From NCBI RefSeq assembly GCF_903915725.1, contig NZ_CAIWTY010000092.1:62001-126000 (forward strand): a stretch of DNA of 64,000 bases. The letters run 5' to 3'. This document shows positions 26,886 through 35,085 of this stretch, one piece after another (within the stretch, counting starts at the first letter, position 1; every line of letters begins with the position of its first letter). Under the pieces are notes generated by a model. It was given only the letters and a program-made list of their open reading frames with translations, was not told the DNA's origin and ran no database searches. The position numbers and the translations under genes are program-made. The stretch comes from an uncultured Rhodopila sp. (GTDB lineage: Bacteria > Pseudomonadota > Alphaproteobacteria > Acetobacterales > Acetobacteraceae).

Positions 26886-27737
26886 ATGATCGTTCCGAAG
26901 CAAGCACAATCCACGGCCGCCGTTGCGGCGCATTACGACGAACTCGACAGTTTCTATCGCGAGATCTGGGGCGAGCATGTGCATCACGGCTACTGGGCGA
27001 CCGGGCGGGAGACGCCCGGCGAAGCCGCCGAGGCGCTGGTCGGGCACCTGGCCCGGCAACTGCGGCTTGAGGCGGGGCAGAGCGTGTGCGACATCGGCTG
27101 CGGCTATGGCGCGACGGCACAATTGTTGGCGGAACAGCACGGCGTGTCGGTGACGGCGGTGACCGTGTCGCCGGCGCAGGCGCGGATCGCCGGCGCGCGC
27201 GTGGTATCGCGGGGCAGCCTGTCGGTCCGGCTGATGGATTGGCTCGGCAACGGCTTCGCCGCGGAAAGTTTCGATCGCGTCTACTCGGTCGAGAGTTCCG
27301 AGCACATGCCCGACAAGCAGCTTTTCTTTGACGAGGCATTCCGCACGCTGAAACCCGGAGGATTGCTGGGGATCTGCGCCTGGCTGGCTTGTGATCGTCC
27401 GCGGGCGTGGGAGGTTCGCCATCTGCTGGAGCCGATATGCCGCGAGGGACGGCTGCCGGGCATGGGGGATGAGGCGGATTACCGGCGTTTCGCTGACACG
27501 GCGGGGTTCCGGGTCATCGGCGTGGAGGACCTCAGCGACCAGGTTCGCCGCACATGGTCGATCTGCGTGCGGCGGGTGCTGTCGAAGCTGTTCACGGACC
27601 CGCGGTATCTGCGTTTCCTACTGGACGGCACGGCGACGGACCGAATTTTTGCGTTGACGATGCTACGGATCATGATCGCGTACCGGACGCGATCGATGCG
27701 GTATTGTCTGCTGGTTTTTCAGCGCGACGGAGCTTGA
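26886..27737 (+). CDS. SAM-dependent methyltransferase (tocopherol/sarcosine methyltransferase-like)
   Basis: 283 residues. AAVAAHYDELDSFYREIWGE and HHGYW are the openings of the gamma-tocopherol/MPBQ methyltransferase group; VCDIGCGYGATAQLLA is motif I, EHMPDKQLFFDE and LKPGGLLGICAWL later motifs. Cytoplasmic. Acceptor unknown: quinone, carotenoid or a small amine are options. Confidence 0.85.
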   Translation: MIVPKQAQSTAAVAAHYDELDSFYREIWGEHVHHGYWATGRETPGEAAEALVGHLARQLRLEAGQSVCDIGCGYGATAQLLAEQHGVSVTAVTVSPAQARIAGARVVSRGSLSVRLMDWLGNGFAAESFDRVYSVESSEHMPDKQLFFDEAFRTLKPGGLLGICAWLACDRPRAWEVRHLLEPICREGRLPGMGDEADYRRFADTAGFRVIGVEDLSDQVRRTWSICVRRVLSKLFTDPRYLRFLLDGTATDRIFALTMLRIMIAYRTRSMRYCLLVFQRDGA

Positions 27738-27800
27738 GCCGCGGACGAAACGGCACGTCGTCCTTAGCGTGTTGGCTGAGCACGGTCATCGCACCGGGTC

Positions 27801-27823
27801 ATGGCCGGATTTTTTCCGGCCAT
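27801..27823. repeat. Palindromic intergenic hairpin
   Basis: atggccgga-ttttt-tccggccat, perfect 9-bp arms, in the gap after the methyltransferase. It is related to the hairpin at 57558-57596 (atggccggat...atccggc), so it is likely one copy of a dispersed repeat. It could also end convergent transcripts. Confidence 0.6.
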
Positions 27824-27950
27824 CCGGCGCTTGCGGCGCTGGCCCGGGCAACACCCGTGGATGACCGTCGCAGCGTCGGCCACGGCGGTGAGCCAAAAGG
27901 CCCTCACGGGCCTTATGCAGAAGCATTCTCATATGACGGCAGACATCCTG

Positions 27951-28308
27951 CTAACAGCGATAGCGTTGAGGTTCCCGAATGGCCGCTGTTCGCGATTCTG
28001 CCAGCGCGTCCAACACCTGGGTGCGGGACCAATGAGGATACTTTCGTTTTGCCTGTGCCGCCAGGCGGAGGAAGTCACTTTCCGACATCCTGGTATTTGC
28101 ACCGAACAATTTTTTCTTCAATGGTGCCTCAATCGTCGGACAGATCAGTAAGCCCCACGCTGCCCCCCCCGGCAGCACCCAAAAGCGTCTGGCCCCCAGC
28201 CAGAGAACCGAATGTAGCACCGGTTGCAGTGGTGCCTAATACGCAGAGGGCGTATGCATAATGCCTCTTGTCCTGTTCAGTCAGAACTGCGAAGTCGTCA
28301 GCCGGCAT
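27951..28308 (-). pseudogene. Small glycine-rich membrane-protein gene split by a G8 tract
   Basis: An AGGAG site 7 bp before ATG 28308 starts MPADDFAVLTEQDKRHYAYA, followed by a Gly/Ala-rich hydrophobic stretch that reaches a run of eight G (plus-strand C8, 28163-28170). In the present sequence the frame then ends at TGA 28129-28131. With seven G it would run on as GGAAWGLLICPTIEAPLKKK and finish at 27951, giving about 118 residues with a basic, helical C-terminal part (SDFLRLAAQAKRKYPHW). Either a sequencing/assembly error, a phase-variable gene, or a recent frameshift. No family recognised. Confidence 0.6.
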
Positions 28309-28399
28309 GGTTGCACTCCTTGGAGTCAAAGCTATTCAGGCCATGTATCGTTGAAGTGAGATTAGCAATCTGCGTGGAGCGGGTCCATCCGTCCTTCCC

Positions 28400-28431
28400 A
28401 AAAAAATCGGCGCCGGACGGCTTTCGGCACC
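28400..28431 (-). terminator. Intrinsic terminator downstream of pdeM
   Basis: On the minus strand: GGTGCCG, 9-nt loop, CGGCGCC, GA, then T7. 7-bp stem with one G-T pair. It lies about 110 bp past the pdeM stop and separates the lhr-pdeM transcript from the split gene below. Confidence 0.8.
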
Positions 28432-28542
28432 GCTGGCCGAATGGGCGCGTCAGCCTGCCGATGCAAGCTGCACCGCTTCAATCAGTTCGATAGGTTGAGT
28501 GGCCACGAGCTAAGTCATCCCGCCGATCGGCGAAGCCGCCGA

Positions 28543-29232
28543 CTACCCCACCCGCAGCGCACTCCCCCGCCCGATCTCGAAGCTGAACAACCGGTCCTTG
28601 CCCAACAGAAATACCCTGCCGCCGCGCGGGAACAGCCGGTTGATCGCCGGGTCCCGCACATCCAGGCCGCCGGTGTAAGCCCCGAACGCCGGCATCATCA
28701 GACGCCGCCCGTCGAACACGAAGCACGGGCGGCTGAGATTGCCGGCACGCGCCGGGATCATGGCCTTGGGGTGATGATGCCCCACCACCTCGCCGGCATC
28801 CGCGCCGAAAACAGCCTCGTGCCGAAACGTCATCGGGCCGGCCGCGAAACTGTCCACCCAGTCGCCGCCCAAACCCGACGGCGCTACCCGGTCATGATTG
28901 CCCAGCACCCAGACGAACCGGTGCGCCACCGTCATCGCGTTCAGCCGTTGCTGTTCCGTCGCCGGCAGCCGGGTGCAGCCGTCATTGTCATGAAACGAGT
29001 CGCCCAGCGCCACGACAATCTCCGGTGACCAGCGGCGTAAAAGTAACGTAAGACGATCGATTGTTGCGTGCGTGTCCCAGGGCGGCAGCAGCATGCCGCG
29101 GCGGGCGAAGGACGATCCTTTCTCGAGATGCAGATCCGAAACGGCCAGCAGCCGCATCTCCGGCCAGTACAATCCCCCCATCGGATCCAGCATCAGCCGC
29201 GCTCCGGCCAGGTGTATCGGCGCGGCGGTCAC
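28543..29232 (-). CDS. pdeM: Ligase-associated DNA repair phosphoesterase PdeM
   Basis: 229 residues, GTG start overlapping the lhr stop (GTGA). Calcineurin-like metal motifs: VSDLHLEKG (DxH), ALGDSFHDND (GDxxHD), VLGNHDR (GNHD) and VVGHHHPKA (GHxH). Known as the metallo-phosphoesterase partner of Lhr-type helicases in bacterial DNA damage response sets. The usual ATP-dependent ligase and exonuclease genes are not in this window. Confidence 0.9.
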   Translation of the reverse strand: MTAAPIHLAGARLMLDPMGGLYWPEMRLLAVSDLHLEKGSSFARRGMLLPPWDTHATIDRLTLLLRRWSPEIVVALGDSFHDNDGCTRLPATEQQRLNAMTVAHRFVWVLGNHDRVAPSGLGGDWVDSFAAGPMTFRHEAVFGADAGEVVGHHHPKAMIPARAGNLSRPCFVFDGRRLMMPAFGAYTGGLDVRDPAINRLFPRGGRVFLLGKDRLFSFEIGRGSALRVG

Positions 29233-31748
29233 GAAAACAGGTCCGTCTGGGCTGCACGCTTGCGTGGCAGTAACGTCTTCTGCGCGCCGGTGGAGTGGCG
29301 CACCATGTTCGCCCGATGCACCGCCGGCACCCGCGGCGGTTCGGCTTCCCCGACCGCTTCGGCGATGATCGCCTCGGCCTCGGCCAACAGCGCGTCCTGG
29401 TCCGTGTCCGTGCGCACGCTTTCGCGGCCGATCTCCAGCAGGACGGGGACGGCGAGGGGGGAGACACGCGACAGAACCATATGCAAGATATGCCCTTTCA
29501 CCCGCGCCAGCATCCCGGCGATGCGGCCGATATCGGTCAACCCGCCGGCAGCATCAGCCCTCGTTGCCCGCAGCAGGATGTGGTCCGGCTGGTGGCGGCG
29601 CAGCACGTCATAGATCAGGTCGCTGTTGATCGTCACCTGCCGGCGGTTCTTTTCCGCTCCCGGCACGTTGCGCTGGATCAGCCCGGCGATCACCGCGACA
29701 TTGCGGAACGTCCGCTTCAGCATTGAACTGTCGGCCATCCACGCCTCCAGGTCGTCGCCGAGCATGTCCTGGTCGAACAGCGCCGCCACGTCGCGCGGCT
29801 GGTTGGCGGACCACACGCCCAGCACATAGTCGGTGGCGACGAAGCCCAGCGGCGCGAACCCGGCCCGCTCCATCCGTTTGGTCACCAGCATGCCGATGGT
29901 CTGGTGCGCGTTGCGGCCCTCGAAGCAATACGCCACCAGATACCAGCGGTCGCCGCGCGGAAACGTCTCGATCAGCAGGTCGTTGCGGCCGGGCAGGCGG
30001 GAGACGCCGCGTTGCAGCCGCAGCCAGTCGCGGACCTGCTCGGGGAACAACTCCCAGCAGTCCGGGTTCTGCAACATGCCGCGCACCCGATCGGCGAGGT
30101 TGGTGGTCAGCGGCAGGCGCCCGCCCGCGTAGGCGGGGACCATCGGGTCGCCGGAGCCGCCCTCCATGCACTCGCAGGCGGTGTCGCGGATGCGGATGAA
30201 GCGCAGCAGGCGGCCGGCGAACATGAAGGTATCGCCGGGGCGCAGCATGTTGACGAAGTATTCTTCTATTTCGCCCAAAGTCGGGCCGAAGCCGCGCTTG
30301 CCGGTCAGTTTCACTTTCAGCACCGGCGCTTCGACGATGGTGCCGATGTTCATGCGCAGCGTGACGGCGGTGCGGGCGTTGCGCACATGCATGCGGCCCT
30401 CGCTGTCGCGGAACAGTTTTTTCCATTGGTCGTAGGCCGCCAGCGCGTAGCCGCCATGCTCCACGAAGCCCAACACATCGTCGAAATCAGCGCGGGGCAG
30501 GGCGGTGTAGGGGGCGGCTGTCGTTACTTCGGCGTAGACGTCGTCCGGCAGGAACGGCGCACTGCACGCCAGGCACAGCAGATGCTGCGCCAGCACATCC
30601 AGGCCGCCGGGGCGGGGCGGATCGCCGTCCAGTTCGCGGGCGGCGACACCGAGGATGGCGGCCTCGCATTCCAGCACTTCGAAACGATTGGCCGGGACCA
30701 GGATGGCCTGCGAGGCTTCGTCCATGCGGTGGTTAGCGCGGCCGACTCGTTGCAGCAGCCGCGACACGCCTTTCGGGGCGCCGACCTGGATGACCTGATC
30801 GACTCCGCCCCAGTCGATCCCGAGATCCAACGACGATGTCGCGACAACCGCGCGCAGGCTGCCCGCGGCCATCGCGGCTTCGACCTTGCGGCGTTGTTCG
30901 ACTTCCAATGAACCGTGGTGCAGGCCGATGGGCAGCATCGGATCGTTCAGCTTCCACAGCGCCTGGAACATCAGTTCGGCCTGGGCGCGGGTGTTGACGA
31001 AGACGATGGTCATGCCGGCGGCGCGGATGCGCTGCATCACCTGCGGCGCCGCCTCCAGGCCCATATGGCCGGACCAGGACAGCCGGCCCTCCGGAAGGGT
31101 GATGGAGATGTGCGGCGGCGCGCCGTCGGCGACCTCGATGCGGCGGGACGCTCCGGTATAGGCCTGGATCGCGTCCGGATGGGCCACGGTGGCGGACAGG
31201 CCGACGCGGCGCGCGGCCGGGGCGAGGGAACGCAGGCGGGAGACCCCCAGCGCCAACTGGTCACCGCGCTTGGTTCCGGCGAGGGCGTGCACCTCGTCCA
31301 TGACGATGCATTGCAGGGTGTTGAAGAACACCGGCGCGTCGGGCAGCGACAGCAGGACGGCGAGGCTTTCGGGCGTTGTAAGAAGGATCTGCGGCGGGGT
31401 CGCGCGCTGGCGGGCGCGGCGGTTTGCCGGCGTGTCGCCGGTGCGGGCCTCGACGCCGATCGGCAGGCCCATGTCCTGCACCGGGCGGGTCAGGTTGCGG
31501 GCGATGTCGGTGGCGAGCGCCTTCAACGGGCTGATGTAGATCGTGTGCAGGCCCGGGCGGGGGTTGGCGGCGAGGTCGATCAGACTGGGCAGGAAGCCGG
31601 CGAGGGTCTTGCCCCCCCCGGTGGGCGCGATCAGCAGGACGCTTTCGTTGGCCCGGGCGGCGTCGAGCATAGCCATCTGGTGCAGGCGCGGGGACCAGCC
31701 TTGGGAGGTGAACCAGGCGGTGAATGGTTCCGGTAATGTTCCTGGCAT
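29229..31748 (-). CDS. Ligase-associated DEXH-box helicase (Lhr-core)
   Basis: 839 residues. RecA-1: Walker A APTGGGKTLAGFLP (about 40-53), DEVH box VMDEVHALAGTKRG; RecA-2: VVATSSLDLGIDWGGVDQVIQ and QRVGRANHR. A winged helix and the Lhr-core C-terminal domain follow. 3'-5' ssDNA-dependent translocase/helicase for DNA repair. The ATG at 31748 is chosen; the frame continues upstream into the dispersed repeat. Translationally coupled to pdeM. Confidence 0.93.
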   Translation of the reverse strand: MPGTLPEPFTAWFTSQGWSPRLHQMAMLDAARANESVLLIAPTGGGKTLAGFLPSLIDLAANPRPGLHTIYISPLKALATDIARNLTRPVQDMGLPIGVEARTGDTPANRRARQRATPPQILLTTPESLAVLLSLPDAPVFFNTLQCIVMDEVHALAGTKRGDQLALGVSRLRSLAPAARRVGLSATVAHPDAIQAYTGASRRIEVADGAPPHISITLPEGRLSWSGHMGLEAAPQVMQRIRAAGMTIVFVNTRAQAELMFQALWKLNDPMLPIGLHHGSLEVEQRRKVEAAMAAGSLRAVVATSSLDLGIDWGGVDQVIQVGAPKGVSRLLQRVGRANHRMDEASQAILVPANRFEVLECEAAILGVAARELDGDPPRPGGLDVLAQHLLCLACSAPFLPDDVYAEVTTAAPYTALPRADFDDVLGFVEHGGYALAAYDQWKKLFRDSEGRMHVRNARTAVTLRMNIGTIVEAPVLKVKLTGKRGFGPTLGEIEEYFVNMLRPGDTFMFAGRLLRFIRIRDTACECMEGGSGDPMVPAYAGGRLPLTTNLADRVRGMLQNPDCWELFPEQVRDWLRLQRGVSRLPGRNDLLIETFPRGDRWYLVAYCFEGRNAHQTIGMLVTKRMERAGFAPLGFVATDYVLGVWSANQPRDVAALFDQDMLGDDLEAWMADSSMLKRTFRNVAVIAGLIQRNVPGAEKNRRQVTINSDLIYDVLRRHQPDHILLRATRADAAGGLTDIGRIAGMLARVKGHILHMVLSRVSPLAVPVLLEIGRESVRTDTDQDALLAEAEAIIAEAVGEAEPPRVPAVHRANMVRHSTGAQKTLLPRKRAAQTDLFS

Positions 31749-31818
31749 CGGCACACATAAGCATGGCGGGGAGGCGGGCGACAATCCATCTTTGGAGGCT
31801 GCGCACGCGTGCCCGCAC

Positions 31819-31900
31819 CGTCATGGTGGCCGAAGGGCCACCATCCACGCCTGTGTTTGCGCCGGCACAGGGGTGGATGCCGACCTCCGTCGGCACGACG
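31819..31900 (+). repeat. Dispersed composite palindromic repeat, copy 2
   Basis: cgtcatggtggccg...ccaccatccacgcct, a central loop, then ggggtggatgccgacctccgtcggcacgacg read in short blocks: three nested inverted repeats. It lies between lhr and the CoA-transferase gene. Same architecture as 55146-55229 (inverted) and 2589-2655. Confidence 0.75.
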
Positions 31901-31946
31901 AGGGGGCGGGGCCAGGGATTTGGTCCCCGGCAGCAACCGATTGATA

Positions 31947-33143
31947 TCAGACGATCGCGTCAGCCCGCAGCGCGGCGATCTCAGCCTCACCATATCCGAT
32001 ATCCGCCAGCACGGCGTCGGTGTCCGCACCTACCGCCGGGGCGGCGCTGTCCAGCCTGCCGCCGCCATGCGCCATCTGGAAGCCGGACCCCATCAGCCGC
32101 AGCGGACCGTATGGACTCTCCACCGTCTGCATGACGCCCCGGGCCACCACCTGCGGATGATCGATGATATCCTCCACCTTCCAGATCGAGCCGCATGGCG
32201 CGCCGGCATCGTTCAGCCGGCGTTCCCAGGTGCGCGCATCCTCCGCCGCCAGCGCCGTCTCGATAATCTCCCGCAACGCCGCCGCGTTCTCCTCGCGCAC
32301 ATACCAGTCGCCGAAGCGCGGATCATCCAGCACATCCGCCCGGCCCAGCGTCGTCATCAGTGCGCTGAACTGCTTTTCGTCGTTCACCGCCAGCAGCAGG
32401 AAGCTGTCCCTGGCGTGGAACAGGTTGGCGGTGACCTTGCGGCTGACCGCCTGATTGCCCGACTGAGCCTGCCGATGCCCGGCAACCGTGTAGTCCGCCA
32501 CCTGAGTCGTCAGGAACGCCAGGCTCGCCTCCAGCATCGACACATCGATGAACTGCCCCCGCCCGGTATGCGTGCGCTGGAACAATGCCGACGAGATCGC
32601 GAACGCTCCCGTCGCCCCGGATAATATATCGCACACCGCGAAGCCCGCCCGCGTCGGCCCCATTTCCGCATGCCCGGTGATCGCCATGATCCCGGACATC
32701 GCCTGTATCTTGCCGTCGTACCCGGCCTCGCCGCGAGACGGGCCGGTCTGCCCGAAGCCGGAGATGGCGCAGTAGATCAGCTTCGGATTGACCGCAGACA
32801 GCGCCGCATAGCCCAGCCCGAGGCGATCCATCACCCCCGGACGGAAATTCTCCATCACCACATCGGCGTTCGCCGCCAGCTTCAGCACGATCTCCCGCGC
32901 CGCCGGCTTTTGCAGATCCAGCGTGAGGCTTTTCTTGTTGCCGTTCACCGCCAGGAACGGCGGCGCCATGTTGCGGTCGGTCCATTCGCGCGACAGCGGC
33001 GTGCGGCGCATGTCCTCGCCGCCGCGCCGCTCGATCTTGATCACCTCGGCGCCGAGCAGCGCCAACTGGAAGCTGGCATAGGGGCCGGCCAGCACCTGGG
33101 TGAAGTCCAGGATGCGGACGCCGGAGAACGGTCGGCCGGTCAT
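31947..33143 (-). CDS. CaiB/BaiF family (class III) CoA-transferase
   Basis: 398 residues. VRILDFTQVLAGPYASFQLA opening, GAEVIKIE, NGNKKSLTLDLQ, ENFRPGVMDRLGLGY, and the catalytic Asp172 in FAVCDILSGATG. Moves CoA between a dicarboxylic or hydroxy acid and an acyl-CoA; substrate unknown. Its start overlaps the stop of the GrdB-like gene (ATGA), so the two are translated together. Confidence 0.92.
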   Translation of the reverse strand: MTGRPFSGVRILDFTQVLAGPYASFQLALLGAEVIKIERRGGEDMRRTPLSREWTDRNMAPPFLAVNGNKKSLTLDLQKPAAREIVLKLAANADVVMENFRPGVMDRLGLGYAALSAVNPKLIYCAISGFGQTGPSRGEAGYDGKIQAMSGIMAITGHAEMGPTRAGFAVCDILSGATGAFAISSALFQRTHTGRGQFIDVSMLEASLAFLTTQVADYTVAGHRQAQSGNQAVSRKVTANLFHARDSFLLLAVNDEKQFSALMTTLGRADVLDDPRFGDWYVREENAAALREIIETALAAEDARTWERRLNDAGAPCGSIWKVEDIIDHPQVVARGVMQTVESPYGPLRLMGSGFQMAHGGGRLDSAAPAVGADTDAVLADIGYGEAEIAALRADAIV

Positions 33144-34078
33144 GCCGCCTGCACCGGGCGGTTCGGCCGGGCGAGTTCCTTTTGACGATCGAACTCCTCG
33201 CGCCGGCGGCGGAGTTCGTCCTCGCCGATTTGCTCCAGGTTCAGGTAATCCAGCTTCCAGCCTCCATCCTCGGTCCAGCGCAGCGGCGACTGCATGGTGG
33301 TCTGCGGCCCGGGCGCGGACTCCAGCAGCCGGAGCGCCAATTCCAACGTCCGGTCCTGGGAGGCGACATCGTGCGGCTTGCCCGCGCTGTTGCCGAGCGG
33401 GAAGTCGCTGAACAGGAAGCGCGGCGCGGCGGCGTGCTCGACGATGTCCTTGGCGCAGCCCATGACCACGGTGGGGATGCCGTTCGCCTCGATATGGCGG
33501 GCCACCAGGGTGCTGGTCTGGTGGCAGACCGGGCAGTTCGGGACGATCAGGACCGCGTCGGCGCCGTCTTCGCGCAGCCGCGCCAGGATCTCCGGCGCGT
33601 CGGTCTCCACCGTGACGCGGTGGCTGCGGTTGGTGGGCGCGCCATGGAAGCGCGGCGCGACGGAACCGATGTGTCCCGCCGCCGCGGCGCGGCGCAATGC
33701 TGGCAGCGGGAACCAGGTATTGCTGTCGGTGGCCGTGGTGTGGGTGCGGTCGTAGCCGATATGGGAGATCCGCAGGTCGTGTTCGGCCGCCGTGTCGCCG
33801 GAATACACCGTGTAGAATTTGGCGCTGCCGTTATACGCCGCGCCCGGCCCCTGGTCGCCCTTGTCCGGCTGGAACGGCGCCGCCGTGGTGACGATCGCGA
33901 TCCTGCTGTCCTTCAGCGGCTTCGCCAGCGGTGTAAACGGTGCGCCTACGTAATGCGCCCAGCGGTACGGCGTCGTGTAGCCGATGGCGGCGTAATACTC
34001 CCGCGTCCGCCGCATATACGGTATCGGCGCGTGGTAGTCGGGCGCGAAGCCCGGGAGGGCGTCGAGGGTTTGGTCCAT
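33140..34078 (-). CDS. Glycine/sarcosine/betaine reductase component B (GrdB)-like protein
   Basis: 312 residues. GFAPDYHAPIPYMRRTREYY opening; IAIVTTAAPF, SHIGYDRTHTTATDSNTWFP and VVMGCAKDIVEHAA are GrdB/PrdB-family motifs. The active-site region reads IVPNCPVCHQTS, with two cysteines and no in-frame TGA, so no selenocysteine is used here. The ATG at 34078 is chosen; the frame is open further upstream only because it shadows yihY. In aerobes this family is usually paired with CaiB/BaiF genes; reaction unknown. Confidence 0.8.
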   Translation of the reverse strand: MDQTLDALPGFAPDYHAPIPYMRRTREYYAAIGYTTPYRWAHYVGAPFTPLAKPLKDSRIAIVTTAAPFQPDKGDQGPGAAYNGSAKFYTVYSGDTAAEHDLRISHIGYDRTHTTATDSNTWFPLPALRRAAAAGHIGSVAPRFHGAPTNRSHRVTVETDAPEILARLREDGADAVLIVPNCPVCHQTSTLVARHIEANGIPTVVMGCAKDIVEHAAAPRFLFSDFPLGNSAGKPHDVASQDRTLELALRLLESAPGPQTTMQSPLRWTEDGGWKLDYLNLEQIGEDELRRRREEFDRQKELARPNRPVQAA

Positions 34079-34210
34079 AGGCCGTGTCTCCAGCGTGTTA
34101 ACCGAAGTCGTCGCACGACGGAACCGATGGCCGCAAGGTCTGCGCCTGGCTCGGCAACCAAACCAAACGCCACCCCGCAACGTTGACACCGGCAACATAC
34201 GGGGACCCGC

Positions 34211-35077
34211 ATGCTGAGACACCTGTGGACAGCGACCCGGCGCAGCGCCGAGGCGTTCATTGACAACGGCGACCTCAGCCGGGGCGCCGCCATCGCGTTT
34301 TACGCCATCACCTCCATCGGCCCGGTGCTGCTGATCATCGTCGCCGTCGCCGGCCTGTTCTTCGGCGAGGACGCGGCCCGCGGCGCGCTGATGGGCAAGC
34401 TGCACGACGCAATGGGCGAGCAGGCCGCCGGCTTCCTGCAAACCGCCATCGGCAGCGCGTCGAACCACCACTCCGGCCTGCTCGCCAGCATCATCGGCGT
34501 GGTGTCCCTGATCGTCACCGCCAGCGGCGTGTTCGGCGAGATGCAGACGGCGCTGAATGCGATCTGGCGCACCAAGCCGGAGGGCGACTCCGTCACGCGG
34601 CTGATCAAGGCCCGGCTGACCAGCCTGACCCTGGTGGTGACTCTCGGCTTCATGCTGCTGGTGTCGCTGGTCGTCGGCGCCGCCATCGCCGCTGTCGGCC
34701 AGGTGCTGAACGGCATCATGCCGTTCACCGAGGTACTGCTGCACCTGCTGAACTTCGCCGTGTCGCTGGCGCTGCTGGGGGCGATCTTCATGGCGGTCTA
34801 CAAGATCCTGCCGGACACGCATCTGCGCTGGAGCGACACCATCGTCGGCGCGCTGGTCACCGCGCTGCTGATCACCATCGGCAAGATGGCAATCGGGATC
34901 TATCTTGGCACCAGCGCCATCGCCTCCAGCTTCGGCGCGGCGGGGTCGGTTTTGGCATCGCTACTGTGGGTCTACTACTCGGCGCAGATTTTCCTCTACG
35001 GCGCCGAGTTCACCAGGGCCTATTCCGATATCCGTGCCGCAAAAGCAGTCCCCGTGGAGCCTGTCGAGGCGCGATAG
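34211..35077 (+). CDS. YihY/BrkB-family inner-membrane protein
   Basis: 288 residues, six or so membrane helices. FIDNGDLSRGAAIAFYAITS, ASGVFGEMQTALNAIW and LPDTHLRWSDTIVGALVTALL are family motifs (formerly annotated RNase BN in error). Function unclear; envelope or transport role suggested. Divergent from the GrdB-like gene, with a 132-bp shared promoter gap. Confidence 0.92.
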   Translation: MLRHLWTATRRSAEAFIDNGDLSRGAAIAFYAITSIGPVLLIIVAVAGLFFGEDAARGALMGKLHDAMGEQAAGFLQTAIGSASNHHSGLLASIIGVVSLIVTASGVFGEMQTALNAIWRTKPEGDSVTRLIKARLTSLTLVVTLGFMLLVSLVVGAAIAAVGQVLNGIMPFTEVLLHLLNFAVSLALLGAIFMAVYKILPDTHLRWSDTIVGALVTALLITIGKMAIGIYLGTSAIASSFGAAGSVLASLLWVYYSAQIFLYGAEFTRAYSDIRAAKAVPVEPVEAR

Positions 35078-35085
35078 AAGCCGGT

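Noticed and set aside
33140-34078. Selenocysteine in the GrdB-like protein
   Set aside because: The active-site region has two TGC cysteine codons and no in-frame TGA; no SECIS-like hairpin is needed.
34079-34822. N-terminal extension of the GrdB-like gene across yihY
   Set aside because: Complementary to a conserved membrane protein; the ATG at 34078 gives the normal family start.
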